64,000 nt of DNA from NCBI GenBank assembly GCA_007859835.1, contig SJPJ01000001.1:6889260-6953259 (forward strand), given 5' to 3'. The position numbers were made by a program, and so were the translations under genes. This document shows positions 15,662 to 25,067 of the stretch, piece by piece. This DNA comes from Novipirellula herctigrandis (GTDB lineage Bacteria; Planctomycetota; Planctomycetia; Pirellulales; Pirellulaceae). Under the pieces are notes generated by a model that saw only the letters and a program-made list of their open reading frames with translations, did not search any database and was not told the origin of the DNA. Position 1 is the first letter of the stretch. The number at the start of each line of letters is the position of its first letter.

Positions 15662-18018
15662 TGCGATATATTCTTTCGCTTTTTGTTCTCTTGGTCTTGA
15701 TAGTGATCGATGTCCAAGCAGAGCAATTGTTTCAGCTTCGAAACGGGCTAACGCTAAGGGGTTCCAAGGCCGAAATCGAATCGCTCAATGCGAATGCCTT
15801 TATGGTTGTTGGCAGCAACGAAATTCAAATTCGTCCGATCTGGGTCATCGATGATGGATTGACGCGTATCTATTTGCACGGCAAAGGCATGTCGGCAGCC
15901 GAGCCAGTCGATGTGCGCGATATCGAAGACCCGATTTTCTTTTGGCAACCCACGCCACTCGGTGGCAAGGAAATTTCGGCCGTTGGTAGCATTTTGGGGA
16001 TCTCGGGTTTCAATGAATTTGGTCGCCGAGTGATGACGGTTCGGGGCGTCAGCGGAGCGCCGTTACAGTTGATTCAAGGCATCACGGAGATCAATGGTCG
16101 CTACGCGCGAGTCGAGGGGCTAAAGGGAGATGTCTCCTACATTTGGGACATGCGTCTTGCCACCAGTTCACTTGATTCGGCCTCGCTCAAGTCGATCTTC
16201 AAGCGACGATTGGATTGGGACAATCTTGATCGCCGATTGGAAGTGGTTCGGTTTTTCATCGAAGCAGAACGTTTCGGTGATGCCGCCGACGTTCTTCGTA
16301 ATGCGATTGATACGTTTCCCGAGGCCGAGCAGATGAAGGCGCAATTGGTCGCGTTGATCGAACGCCAAGCGGCGCAACTGCTTGACGAAGCAAAACTGCG
16401 ATCGGAAGTAGGTCAAAACAAACTTGCGATGCAAATTCTCGGGAATTTTCCGGTTGGTGAGGTTGGACGCGTCACTCGTTTGCAGGTCCAAGATGCCATT
16501 GCCAAGCTTCGCGATTCGGAAAACCAAGTTGATGCTCTAGTGAAACAGCTTGAGGATCAGGCCTCCACCCTTAATCAAGCTGCAGCATTGCAGCCGATAC
16601 TTCTCGAAATCAAAGCAGGCTTGTCGTCGGCGACTCTTGCTCGTTTGAGTGATTACATTCGTTTGGGTACGTCCGAAACCATTCCGCTCGAAAACCGCGT
16701 CGCACTTGCAGTCGCGGGTTGGTTGCTGGGTAGTGGATCGGGTGAGAATAACTTGAAAGTTGTTATCTCGCTCGTGAAAGTCCGTGACTTGATCGCGGAG
16801 TATCTAAGGTCGGAGAATCCACAGCGACGCGAAGCGATTTTGAATGATTTGCGAAATCTTGAAGGTGCGCAGCCAGAATACGTTGACCGCATGTTGCCCC
16901 TGTTGACGCCGACGCTTTCGTGGCCGGATGAGTCCAAAGACGAAACGATCCCGGGGATGCATTGGATGGGGCAGGAAGAAGAAAAACTCGATCAACCTCC
17001 GGTCCCCCGGTACGTCATCCAATTGCCCCCGGATTACAATCCCCTTCGCGAGTATCCGTGCATCGTTGCACTGCATCCGTTGCGAGGGCGTCCTGTCTCG
17101 GAGCTCGATTGGTGGGCTGGTGCCTACAACGAATCGATGCAAGAGAGAGTCGGGCACGCTTCGCGAAACGGTTTTATTGTGATCGCTCCGCTATGGACGC
17201 GAACTGGTCAACAAAGTTATGAGTACACGCCGCGGGAACATGAGCGAATTCTTATTTCGCTTCGCGACGCGATGCGACGATGCTCGGTCGATTCGGACCG
17301 CGTTTTTCTTGTCGGACGAGGTGAAGGTGGTGAAGCCGCCTGGGACATCGCATACGCTCACCCTGACATGTGGGCGGGCATGATTTCAATTAGTGGTGAG
17401 CCCAGTAAAACGATTCGGCATTATCATCCGAACGCTCCCTATGTTCCGATGGTTTTGGTGATGGGCGAACGCGACAGCGCACCAACGCCGTTGGTACGCA
17501 ACGGTCCGATATTGGAAGACTACGTTGGATTTCGATCCGATGCGATGGTGGTGATGTATCGAGGTCGTGGCCGCGAGTTTTTTTATGAGGAAGTGCCACG
17601 GCTGTTTGAGTGGATGCGATTGCCCTCTCACGTGCGCAGAGAAATCCCGGCGGACATCGACGTGGTCACGATGCGGCAAGGTGACAACTTTTTTTGGTGG
17701 CTCGAGGCGGGACCATTTCTAGAAGGGCTTTCGGTGGACCCCCAATTATGGGACCAGGTCGAACGATTGCGAGCGGTTCCTCTTTCGGGCTCGGTTGGCA
17801 TCGACAACCAAATTCGAATCAACCAAGGCCCGAGTGACCAGTTTACCGTTTGGCTGCGGCCAACGCGGGAAATCGATATGACCCAGCCGGTTACGATTCG
17901 CTACCGAGGCCGTCGTGTTCAGTGCAATTTTGACGGGACGCTTGCTACGATGCTTGAAGATGCCCGCCGCCGCGCCGATCGCAAGCGACCTTTTTGGGCT
18001 GCGGTGCACGTACCATAA
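15661..18018 (+). CDS. Secreted protein with inactive-looking alpha/beta-hydrolase domain
   Basis: An exported protein of unknown role. A signal peptide (residues 1-20, ending VQA) is followed by an all-beta region and a helical repeat-like middle part (about 170-420). Residues of about 440-650 look like an alpha/beta-hydrolase of the PHB-depolymerase/prolyl-oligopeptidase type: YVIQLPPDYNPLREYPCIVALHP, then DSDRVFLVGRGEGGEAAWDIA. At the nucleophile elbow the expected G-x-S-x-G reads G-R-G-E-G, so Ser is replaced by Gly554 and a classical serine hydrolase activity is unlikely. It may act as a binding or sensing protein. The start overlaps the anti-sigma stop, which places it in the sigma operon and suggests a role in the same signal pathway (inference). 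Confidence 0.75.
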   Translation: MRYILSLFVLLVLIVIDVQAEQLFQLRNGLTLRGSKAEIESLNANAFMVVGSNEIQIRPIWVIDDGLTRIYLHGKGMSAAEPVDVRDIEDPIFFWQPTPLGGKEISAVGSILGISGFNEFGRRVMTVRGVSGAPLQLIQGITEINGRYARVEGLKGDVSYIWDMRLATSSLDSASLKSIFKRRLDWDNLDRRLEVVRFFIEAERFGDAADVLRNAIDTFPEAEQMKAQLVALIERQAAQLLDEAKLRSEVGQNKLAMQILGNFPVGEVGRVTRLQVQDAIAKLRDSENQVDALVKQLEDQASTLNQAAALQPILLEIKAGLSSATLARLSDYIRLGTSETIPLENRVALAVAGWLLGSGSGENNLKVVISLVKVRDLIAEYLRSENPQRREAILNDLRNLEGAQPEYVDRMLPLLTPTLSWPDESKDETIPGMHWMGQEEEKLDQPPVPRYVIQLPPDYNPLREYPCIVALHPLRGRPVSELDWWAGAYNESMQERVGHASRNGFIVIAPLWTRTGQQSYEYTPREHERILISLRDAMRRCSVDSDRVFLVGRGEGGEAAWDIAYAHPDMWAGMISISGEPSKTIRHYHPNAPYVPMVLVMGERDSAPTPLVRNGPILEDYVGFRSDAMVVMYRGRGREFFYEEVPRLFEWMRLPSHVRREIPADIDVVTMRQGDNFFWWLEAGPFLEGLSVDPQLWDQVERLRAVPLSGSVGIDNQIRINQGPSDQFTVWLRPTREIDMTQPVTIRYRGRRVQCNFDGTLATMLEDARRRADRKRPFWAAVHVP

Positions 18019-18200
18019 GGGCGATCGCAATTTTCGCAATCTGTGGGGCAATATCATACAATAGGCCAAGCGAGCTTTCGGAAATGGGTAGGGTGTAGCG
18101 AACAACGTTATCACCCCCTCAGTGGCATTGATAGGACACAACGGCAAATCGATGCGTCATTCTTGTTTGGCTTGCTCGGACCGACTGTTATCCTACTTTC

Positions 18201-20978
18201 ATGCAAGTAACGACTCTTGAGATGAATGAGCTAGGCATCGAAGACTTTCGGCGTCTTGGCGTACGCCCCCAGGAATGCCGGACACTGGTGATCCGCAGGG
18301 CCGCTGCGCGCAGTAGCCGATCGTTAGCCAAAGTACAGCTCACCTCTTCAACACCCAATTCACACAACGAGCTTCAGCTTTCTCGTATCGCAACCTCCGC
18401 CTATCGGCTGCTCGACCCGCGTAAACGGGCCGACTTCATGCAGCGAATTCAAGTCGGTCGGCTGCTGCAGAATTCGTTCTCGTTGCCAAGCCCGAACCAA
18501 TTTCGGATCGATTCCGCTGACAATGGTGATGCTGAGAGTAGGTTGCCCGAGGTCGAAATCACGTTCGATGAGGGGGCTTCGCTATTTGATGTTGGTGTGA
18601 CGCCAAGCTTTTCGCAGACATCGAAGGAACATGATGCGTTTACCGATTGGCTCGAAAGTCTTGACTCTCAAGATTTGATTCTGGCGAGTCCCCGTCGTCA
18701 CCGGATTGCGACGATGCGCCGGTCGATTCAGCATCCTTGGATGATTTTGTCATTGTTGGGTTTAGTCTTGGTGACACTCTATTTCGTTTCGCATTTGGAT
18801 TTAGACCCAAGACCGGTTGCTTTGAAGCGGATCGATCCGCAGGAATCCGCCGTAATCGAGACGAACCAGAGTAGGTTAGAGGCCGTTGCTTCGGAGTCGG
18901 GGCCGTCGTCGACTGCACTTGTTGAGCCTAGTCCCGCTGTGGCTACCGAAACGCCGCTTGAAGAAGGGGGGGCTGACCCCGAGTTCCCTGAACCTGAGAT
19001 TGAGTTCCCTGAACCTGAGATTGAGTTCCCTAAGCCTGAGATAATGCCCGGAATGTCACCCGCTGCAATCTCGCCTGACTCCTTACCCAGAAAGTTAGAT
19101 CTGCCGGCAATCGATAGTAGTATTGAATTGGCTGAAATGGAGAGCCCATCGGAAGCTCCAATCCTTGCTCCGGAACTGGCAACCTCGGAACTGGCAACCT
19201 CGAAACTGGCAACCTCGAAACTGGCAACCTCGGAGCTGGCAACCTCGGAGCTGGCAACCTCGGAGCTGGCAACCCCGAAACCCTCCGAATCCATTCCACC
19301 GACGTCCGGAATGATGGTTGCCCCCGAATCGGTTGAAACAGAATCTCAAATAACCGAAGCCGCTGAAGAAAGCGGCTATTTGCCAGATCCGTTTTCTGCA
19401 CTGGCCATGAATAGTCAGCTGAAAAAGCCGCCTGCTGCTGAAGTTCCAACGATCATTTTGGACGAATCAGCTAAAAGCGATACCGGATCGGAGGAAGCTG
19501 CGTTGCTTGTGGCTGTTCCGTCAAGCGAACAACTCGACGATGCTTTGGCGTTGATCCAAACGAAAGTTCCGGAATTGGGGACGCGATTGCTGCCCAACAA
19601 GATTCCAGACGTGATAGCGAAGCTTGAAAATTTGCTTGATGAATTTGCTGTCGAAAGCGACGAAGCATTTGTGGCCAATCGATTGATCGTTGAACATACG
19701 TGGCTAACCGAAGCATCGGAGCAGGTCGGAACTAGGGTCGAATCACTCCACAAGACTTTCGATTTCGAAACATCCGAGTTTGTTGCGGATAGCTTCACCC
19801 ATGCGTTGCCGATTGCTTACTTGGAAGAAAGCAAAGTACAGTTGGCAACCAATGGCTTGATGATGTCCGAACGATTTCTAAGCGAAGAGTTGACTGAATC
19901 GCGTGATCAAGTCCTCAGGTTGGTGAACGAGATTGCAGACGAAGTCGACGACGTTACCACGAAAGAGGAGGCAAGCCGATTAACTCAAGCCATCGAGCAA
20001 ACAGCGAAGTTAGCGGAAACGGTTAGTCGAATCGACTTCGAGGCGATCGAGTCGCAATCCGATGCCGACCTTGGCATCCTTGGGCGATACTACTGTTTGA
20101 TGCTTCGAAAGTGGGACAAAGGATTGCCTTGGCTTGCCAAAACGTCCGACTCTCGGATTGCAAATCTTGCCCGCCAAGAATTGGAACTGATCGAAAAAGA
20201 ACAAGGCGTCACCGCGTCATCCGACGATTGGAATTCGCTCGCTGATCGTTGGGAAATTGCTGCTGATCGAACCCAAGGGCGAGCGGCTGATTCGATTCGC
20301 TATCATGCGATCACAATCAAGCAACGCATTGCGAGCCAACCGATTGCCGATATGCTCGACGGATTAGAGAAGCTAAAGCAAGAACGCGAGTTAGAAGAGT
20401 TGGAAACGATGTTGCCGTCGTATTTGCGGTCAGCACTACAGCGGACTATGTCGGGTCACGTCAGTGAAGAATCGCAGCCTTCGATGTCCGACCCTCCGCA
20501 ATCGCTGGCGTCTGCGGAAGAGTCGCCGGTTCAGTGGGGCGTCGGAATGCTTGGTGGGGTCACGATTGATGGTCAGTTGACAACCATCCAACTGATCTAT
20601 GCGAACGGTTCTTTGTTGTCGTCCGACACGATCGACAAAATCGAAGAGGTATGGAAAGTCAACGAACGCATCTTGCTGGTTGATTTTGCCGGTGTGGTTC
20701 GATTGGACGAGGAAACGGTTGTGAGCGTGATGATCTCTCCTTACTCGAAAAATCGCGACGGTGTGGTTGTCGACGGAACTCGAATCGAATTCGAAGTTGA
20801 CAGCAATGTTGCTCAGCTGGCGCTGTCTTCAGGGACGCATACAATCCAATGGCGATTGCAAATTGATCCGCAATCAAACGAATCGTTGAGAATCCAAAAC
20901 GGAGTGACTGGAAACGATTTGGAGCTAGAGCACGAAAAACCAGTGAATAGCGGGTCGGTCGACACTGCAAATCAATGA
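18201..20978 (+). CDS. Single-pass membrane protein with J-domain-like N-terminus
   Basis: Function unknown. Residues of about 15-90 resemble a degenerate DnaJ-type helical bundle (LQLSRIATSAYRLLDPRKRA), without the HPD tripeptide. One transmembrane helix at about 180-198 separates a cytoplasmic N-terminus from a long extracytoplasmic part. That part begins with acidic, Pro-rich low complexity containing two tandem repeats (EFPEPEI x3 and ELATS x7), continues as a long helical region (about 430-760), and ends in a beta-rich domain (about 770-910). Planctomycetes have many such large membrane proteins. It is probably a lone transcription unit with 182 bases upstream and 198 downstream. ATG 18201 has no clear ribosome binding site. 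Confidence 0.75.
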   Translation: MQVTTLEMNELGIEDFRRLGVRPQECRTLVIRRAAARSSRSLAKVQLTSSTPNSHNELQLSRIATSAYRLLDPRKRADFMQRIQVGRLLQNSFSLPSPNQFRIDSADNGDAESRLPEVEITFDEGASLFDVGVTPSFSQTSKEHDAFTDWLESLDSQDLILASPRRHRIATMRRSIQHPWMILSLLGLVLVTLYFVSHLDLDPRPVALKRIDPQESAVIETNQSRLEAVASESGPSSTALVEPSPAVATETPLEEGGADPEFPEPEIEFPEPEIEFPKPEIMPGMSPAAISPDSLPRKLDLPAIDSSIELAEMESPSEAPILAPELATSELATSKLATSKLATSELATSELATSELATPKPSESIPPTSGMMVAPESVETESQITEAAEESGYLPDPFSALAMNSQLKKPPAAEVPTIILDESAKSDTGSEEAALLVAVPSSEQLDDALALIQTKVPELGTRLLPNKIPDVIAKLENLLDEFAVESDEAFVANRLIVEHTWLTEASEQVGTRVESLHKTFDFETSEFVADSFTHALPIAYLEESKVQLATNGLMMSERFLSEELTESRDQVLRLVNEIADEVDDVTTKEEASRLTQAIEQTAKLAETVSRIDFEAIESQSDADLGILGRYYCLMLRKWDKGLPWLAKTSDSRIANLARQELELIEKEQGVTASSDDWNSLADRWEIAADRTQGRAADSIRYHAITIKQRIASQPIADMLDGLEKLKQERELEELETMLPSYLRSALQRTMSGHVSEESQPSMSDPPQSLASAEESPVQWGVGMLGGVTIDGQLTTIQLIYANGSLLSSDTIDKIEEVWKVNERILLVDFAGVVRLDEETVVSVMISPYSKNRDGVVVDGTRIEFEVDSNVAQLALSSGTHTIQWRLQIDPQSNESLRIQNGVTGNDLELEHEKPVNSGSVDTANQ
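18981..19043 (+). repeat. 21-bp in-frame tandem repeat, 3 units
   Basis: Three units starting gagttccctgaacctgag encode EFPEPEI, EFPEPEI, EFPKPEI. The first two are identical at DNA level. Confidence 0.92.
19173..19277 (+). repeat. 15-bp in-frame tandem repeat, 7 units
   Basis: Seven units of gaactggcaacctcg and one-base variants encode ELATS/KLATS/ELATP. Variants occur in adjacent runs, as expected from stepwise duplication. Confidence 0.95.
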
Positions 20979-21176
20979 GTGACGCCTCCGGTTTTGCAAT
21001 AAACCGTGTGTAAACGCACTTTTGCGGAGCAATGGGCGGCTATTTCAGGAGGGGCCGCAGTGGATCGGTGATCGATCCAAAGAACCATCAAAAATCCTTT
21101 TCTCTTTTCCTCTGGTCGACACTCTACAATTTAGCGGTAGATCTTATCGACGAATCTTTTCCCGGACGAATCATTC

Positions 21177-22601
21177 ATGAATGTTGCGACGACGTCATCG
21201 AAACCCACCAATCTTAGTGAGCTTCGGGCGACCCATTGGAAACCAAAATCCGTTAAGCAGGAAATGCGAGATAACTTTATCCGTATGCTGGCTGATGGTG
21301 AGGAATTATTCCCGGGAATCGTGGGGTACGATGACACGGTAATTCCGGAAATCAATCTGGCTTTGCTGTCTGGTCACGACATGTTATTTCTTGGCGAAAA
21401 AGGGCAAGCCAAAAGCCGGATCATGCGGATGTTGGTTCGGTTTTTGGATGAATGGATCCCCTTTATCGATCATCCTGATTTACCTGTGCATGAAGATCCG
21501 GAACATCCGATCTCGGCTGCCGGTAAACGGATCGTTGAGGAGCATTCGCCCGAAGACATCAAGATTGCTTGGTGGCATCGTAGCGAGCGATATGCCGAAC
21601 GACTCAGCCCAGGGACCAAGTTCGCCGATATCATCGGTGAAATCGATCCTGCGAAGCTGACGGGTGGCGTTAGCATGAGTGCCGAAGAGGCATTGTCGTT
21701 TGGGTTGATTCCGCGAATGCACCGAGGCATTTTTGCGATGAACGAGTTGCCGGAGTTGGATGATTTGGTCCAAGTCGGTTTGTTCAACGTGCTCGAAGAA
21801 CGTGACGTGCAAATTCGCGGCTATCCGATCCAATTCGATCTCGACTTGGTGATTCTGTTCTCGGCTAACCCAGCAACCTACAACCGCAGCGGGAAGGTGA
21901 TTCCGCAGTTGAAGGACCGCATCGGAACAATCATCCAAACGCACTATCCGAGCGAACGAGATCAAGGGATCGAAATCCTTCAACAAGAAGTCGGCAGCGA
22001 TTTGGATGGCGAATATCCGGTTCAAGTCCCTTACTTTATGTACCAAATTGTCGAAGAGATCACTAACCAGGCTCGCAAGAGCAAATACATCGATCAGGCG
22101 TCGGGCGTTTCGGCACGCTTTTCGATGGCGAACTTTCGTACGATCATCGCATCGGCACGCCAACGCGGCGTCATTCACAATGAGCGACCTGCTGTCCCGC
22201 GAATCAGTGACCTCGGTCACTTGTATGCGAGTTCGCTTGGGAAGTTAGAACTTGACATGATGGGAACCCATCAAATGAGTGAACGCCAAGTGCTCGATGC
22301 TGTGATTGCTCAGGCGATCGAGGTTGTGTTTAAAGAATATGTTGAAGAGCATGGACTATCGGAGATCGCGGAAATCTTCCGAGGCGGCGTGCGGGTAGAA
22401 GTCGGCGACATGTTGCCAAGCAGCGACTATGCCGGTCGTTTGCAGAATGTCCCGCCGGCTTGGGACAAGGCGTTTGAATTAAATGCGAGTGAAGACGAGG
22501 CGGTGCGAGCAAGTTGTGTCGAGTTCGTCTTGGCTGGACTGTACAGTATGGACCGAATTAGTCGGTCGCAGCGTCATGGTCAAATCCAGTACGAAATCTA
22601 G
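21177..22601 (+). CDS. MoxR/ChlI-like AAA+ ATPase
   Basis: An AAA+ ATPase of the magnesium-chelatase ChlI/MoxR type, which usually works with a VWA-domain partner as a metal-dependent chaperone or insertion machine. The P-loop at residues 73-80 reads GEKGQAKS, with Ala where Gly normally precedes the catalytic Lys. Walker B-like and sensor regions ([43 protein letters not shown]) are clear. The C-terminal lid is helical with [12 protein letters not shown]. No iron-sulfur or protoporphyrin-specific part is seen, so it is unlikely to be a true chelatase. It ends 2 bases before the VWA gene, so the two form an operon. Start ATG 21177. Confidence 0.88.
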   Translation: MNVATTSSKPTNLSELRATHWKPKSVKQEMRDNFIRMLADGEELFPGIVGYDDTVIPEINLALLSGHDMLFLGEKGQAKSRIMRMLVRFLDEWIPFIDHPDLPVHEDPEHPISAAGKRIVEEHSPEDIKIAWWHRSERYAERLSPGTKFADIIGEIDPAKLTGGVSMSAEEALSFGLIPRMHRGIFAMNELPELDDLVQVGLFNVLEERDVQIRGYPIQFDLDLVILFSANPATYNRSGKVIPQLKDRIGTIIQTHYPSERDQGIEILQQEVGSDLDGEYPVQVPYFMYQIVEEITNQARKSKYIDQASGVSARFSMANFRTIIASARQRGVIHNERPAVPRISDLGHLYASSLGKLELDMMGTHQMSERQVLDAVIAQAIEVVFKEYVEEHGLSEIAEIFRGGVRVEVGDMLPSSDYAGRLQNVPPAWDKAFELNASEDEAVRASCVEFVLAGLYSMDRISRSQRHGQIQYEI

Positions 22602-22603
22602 GG

Positions 22604-24319
22604 ATGATTCACAGCATGGCTTATCGACCCGGTGGCGTGATTCACGCTTATCAGAAATACGATCCCGCGAAGTTTCCATCGCCGACCGATTCTCCGCCCG
22701 ACCTGGTGTCGCCCGCGTTTGAGCAGGCACTGATGTACGGCAATTTTCGCGAGTTGACCGAAGAGGAATTGGCTCGAGCGATTCGCTTGGATCCGAGTCA
22801 AATCGCTGGCTTGGGCCCAAGCCTCGATGCACTTCGCGCAATGCTCGAAGAACGAAAACGCCGGATTCTTGAGAAGTACGAAACGCCGACCGTGGTGAAA
22901 AAGGCGCGGCAATCATTCTTAAAATCGACCAAGCATGTGCGTTTGCCCAAAGCAATGGATAGGGTGTTCCGTCGAGCGGTCGTTGAGGAACAACCGTACC
23001 TGCTTGAATCTCTTTGGTACCAAACCGGAGACGACAATAGTGATTCCGCCCGTGAGATATTGAATGTTTCCGAGCGGATGGCGGATAAACACAACATCGA
23101 GGAGATGGCGTCGGAGTATGACTTCACCGGCCTTGAGTCGATGTCGATCCCGAAAGCGTTGGAGATCAAGGGTGAGCTTGAACAGATTGACGAGCTTTTA
23201 AAACAGCTCGAAGAAGCGGCCAAGACGGCTCAAATTGGTTTGATCGACATGGAAATGCTTAACCAATTTGCTGAGCCAAGTGATATGCAACAGTTAGAGG
23301 AGATGCGTCACCAAGTCGAGAATCTGTTGCGTGAACAAGCCGAACGCCAAGGACTTGAACGGGACCCTGACAATCAGGGTGGTTTTCGCTTGACGCCCAA
23401 GGCTTACAAGATTTTCCAAGGTCGGTTGCTTGAGCGGATCTTCAGCGAATTGGCTCCGTCGCGAAGCGGTCGTCATGGTGGTGACGTGGTTGGCGAAGGA
23501 GCGGTGGAACTTCAACGAACCAAACCGTATGAATTCGGCGATAGTGTGGCGAATATTGATTTGCCACAAACGGTGATCAATGCACTGCTGCGGCAAGGCG
23601 ATGAGCGACCCATTCGACTGCGTAACGATGACATTGTCGTTCACAAAACACGCAATCATCCCAAGTGTGCCACCTGCGTGATCATGGACATGAGCGGATC
23701 GATGCGGTACGACGGTCAATACGTGAACGTCAAGCGGATGGCCTTGGCGATGCAGGGGTTGATCAATTCAGAATATCCCGGTGACTTCCTCCGGTTTATC
23801 GAAATGTACACGTTCGCCAAGTTGACGCCGCCGGGTGAGATCATCAACTTGATGCCCAAACCGGTCACGATCCACGATCCGTGGGTCCGCTTAAAAGCCG
23901 ACATGAGCGATCAAGAGATCAGCGAGCATGAGGTTCATCCGCACTTCACCAATATTCAGCATGGTTTGAAACTCGCCAGGCAGAACCTGGTCAATACCGA
24001 CACTCCCAACCGTCAAATCGTATTGATCACCGACGGTTTGCCAACGGCTCACTTCGACAACGAGTGGCTCTACATGCTTTACCCACCGGATCCGATGACC
24101 GAGCAGGCGACGATGCGAGAGGCACAGCTTTGTCAAAAGGAAGGAATCACCATTAACATCTTTCTGGTTCCAAGTTGGTCACAGAGCGAAGAGGATATTC
24201 GGTTTGCGTACCGCCTTGCCGAAGCGACCACGGGGCGAGTTTTCTTCACTAGTGGGGGCGATTTGGATCGATTTGTGGTTTGGGACTACGTGCAAAACCG
24301 CCGAGACATCATCTCCTAA
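22604..24319 (+). CDS. VWA-domain protein, partner of the AAA+ ATPase
   Basis: Cytoplasmic protein with a C-terminal von Willebrand A domain. The MIDAS metal site begins with DMSGSM at about residue 365 (VIMDMSGSMRYDG), with further motif parts NRQIVLITDGLP. Residues 1-330 are mostly helical and charged (for example QIDELLKQLEEAAKTAQIG). In ChlI/ChlD, MoxR and CoxD/E systems such a protein docks on the ATPase ring through the MIDAS ion and presents a substrate; here the substrate is unknown. The start may be ATG 22604 or ATG 22616. It follows the ATPase gene after 2 bases, which supports a two-protein complex. Confidence 0.88.
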   Translation: MIHSMAYRPGGVIHAYQKYDPAKFPSPTDSPPDLVSPAFEQALMYGNFRELTEEELARAIRLDPSQIAGLGPSLDALRAMLEERKRRILEKYETPTVVKKARQSFLKSTKHVRLPKAMDRVFRRAVVEEQPYLLESLWYQTGDDNSDSAREILNVSERMADKHNIEEMASEYDFTGLESMSIPKALEIKGELEQIDELLKQLEEAAKTAQIGLIDMEMLNQFAEPSDMQQLEEMRHQVENLLREQAERQGLERDPDNQGGFRLTPKAYKIFQGRLLERIFSELAPSRSGRHGGDVVGEGAVELQRTKPYEFGDSVANIDLPQTVINALLRQGDERPIRLRNDDIVVHKTRNHPKCATCVIMDMSGSMRYDGQYVNVKRMALAMQGLINSEYPGDFLRFIEMYTFAKLTPPGEIINLMPKPVTIHDPWVRLKADMSDQEISEHEVHPHFTNIQHGLKLARQNLVNTDTPNRQIVLITDGLPTAHFDNEWLYMLYPPDPMTEQATMREAQLCQKEGITINIFLVPSWSQSEEDIRFAYRLAEATTGRVFFTSGGDLDRFVVWDYVQNRRDIIS

Positions 24320-24674
24320 GCGAGTCTGCGGCTTATCCCCCCCTCAATAGAACGTCCGGCTTAGCTGCGTAGTAGCGGCGGATGCTGGTCTGGGACGCTG
24401 GTTCCTCGTCAGTGATTCTCAAGTCAAAGTCTTAGTGGCAAATGATTGGGCCTTCGAGGTCGTCGGTCTAGGAGCGATTTCCAGAACTTCCACTTGAATT
24501 TTAGCTGAACGGTGAAAATTCAGGTGAGAGTTTAGGTTTCAAGTAAATCACAGCCTCTTCGGCCTCGTCAAAAAAACAAAATTTCCAGCTTGACTTTGCA
24601 CAGCCTTATTTATCTAATGAATTCGTTAATCGAAATCGTTCGATATTGAAGCCTTGATTCGAGTGAGGTGAGTC
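24320..24674. promoter_or_regulatory. Upstream regulatory region of the blaI-like operon
   Basis: This 355-bp region precedes the BlaI-type repressor. TTGACT (24590-24595) and TCTAAT (24613-24618) with a 17-base spacer form a plausible promoter. A perfect inverted repeat ATCGAA-ATCG-TTCGAT (24629-24644) lies just downstream of it and is a candidate operator. A second inverted repeat, TGAATTTT (24495-24502) with AAAATTCA (24515-24522), lies further upstream. BlaI-family repressors bind dyads overlapping their own promoter, so the position fits; binding is inferred. Confidence 0.4.
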
Positions 24675-25067
24675 ATGCCGCGACGAGTTTCTAAACATCC
24701 GACGGAGTTAGAGTTGGAGGTCTTGCAGGTTCTCTGGGACACCGGGCCACTTGCCGGAGGAGCGGTTCGTGACGCACTGGAGTCGACTCGGACGCTGACT
24801 TACCAATCCGTGATGACCATTCTGGGGATCATGGAAGAGAAAGGTTACGTCGCACGAAAGAAGTCGGGTGGACGGTTCGAGTACCGTGCCCGGATTACCA
24901 AGCCAACCACCGCCAAACGGATGATGCGTGATTTGGTCGACCGGCTTTTTGATGGTTCTACCGCCAGCGCGATGATCAATTTGCTTGAGTCTTCCGACCT
25001 CAGTGACCAAGAATTGAAGGACCTTCGCGAGGAAGTCAACCGAACTCAGCAGAAAGGGAATGGGTGA
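24675..25067 (+). CDS. BlaI/MecI/CopY-family transcriptional repressor
   Basis: A small winged-helix repressor, in known systems a dimer that is cut by its partner M56 protease to relieve repression. The family pattern is clear: TELELEVLQVLWDTGP, then TYQSVMTILGIMEEKGYVARKK as recognition helix and wing, and a C-terminal dimerisation helix (LSDQELKDLREEVNR). The length of 130 residues is normal. It overlaps the M56-protease gene by 4 bases (GTGA), the usual blaI-blaR1 layout. A dyad upstream (24629-24644) could be its operator. The natural signal need not be a beta-lactam, because the sensor part of the partner is different. Confidence 0.93.
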   Translation: MPRRVSKHPTELELEVLQVLWDTGPLAGGAVRDALESTRTLTYQSVMTILGIMEEKGYVARKKSGGRFEYRARITKPTTAKRMMRDLVDRLFDGSTASAMINLLESSDLSDQELKDLREEVNRTQQKGNG

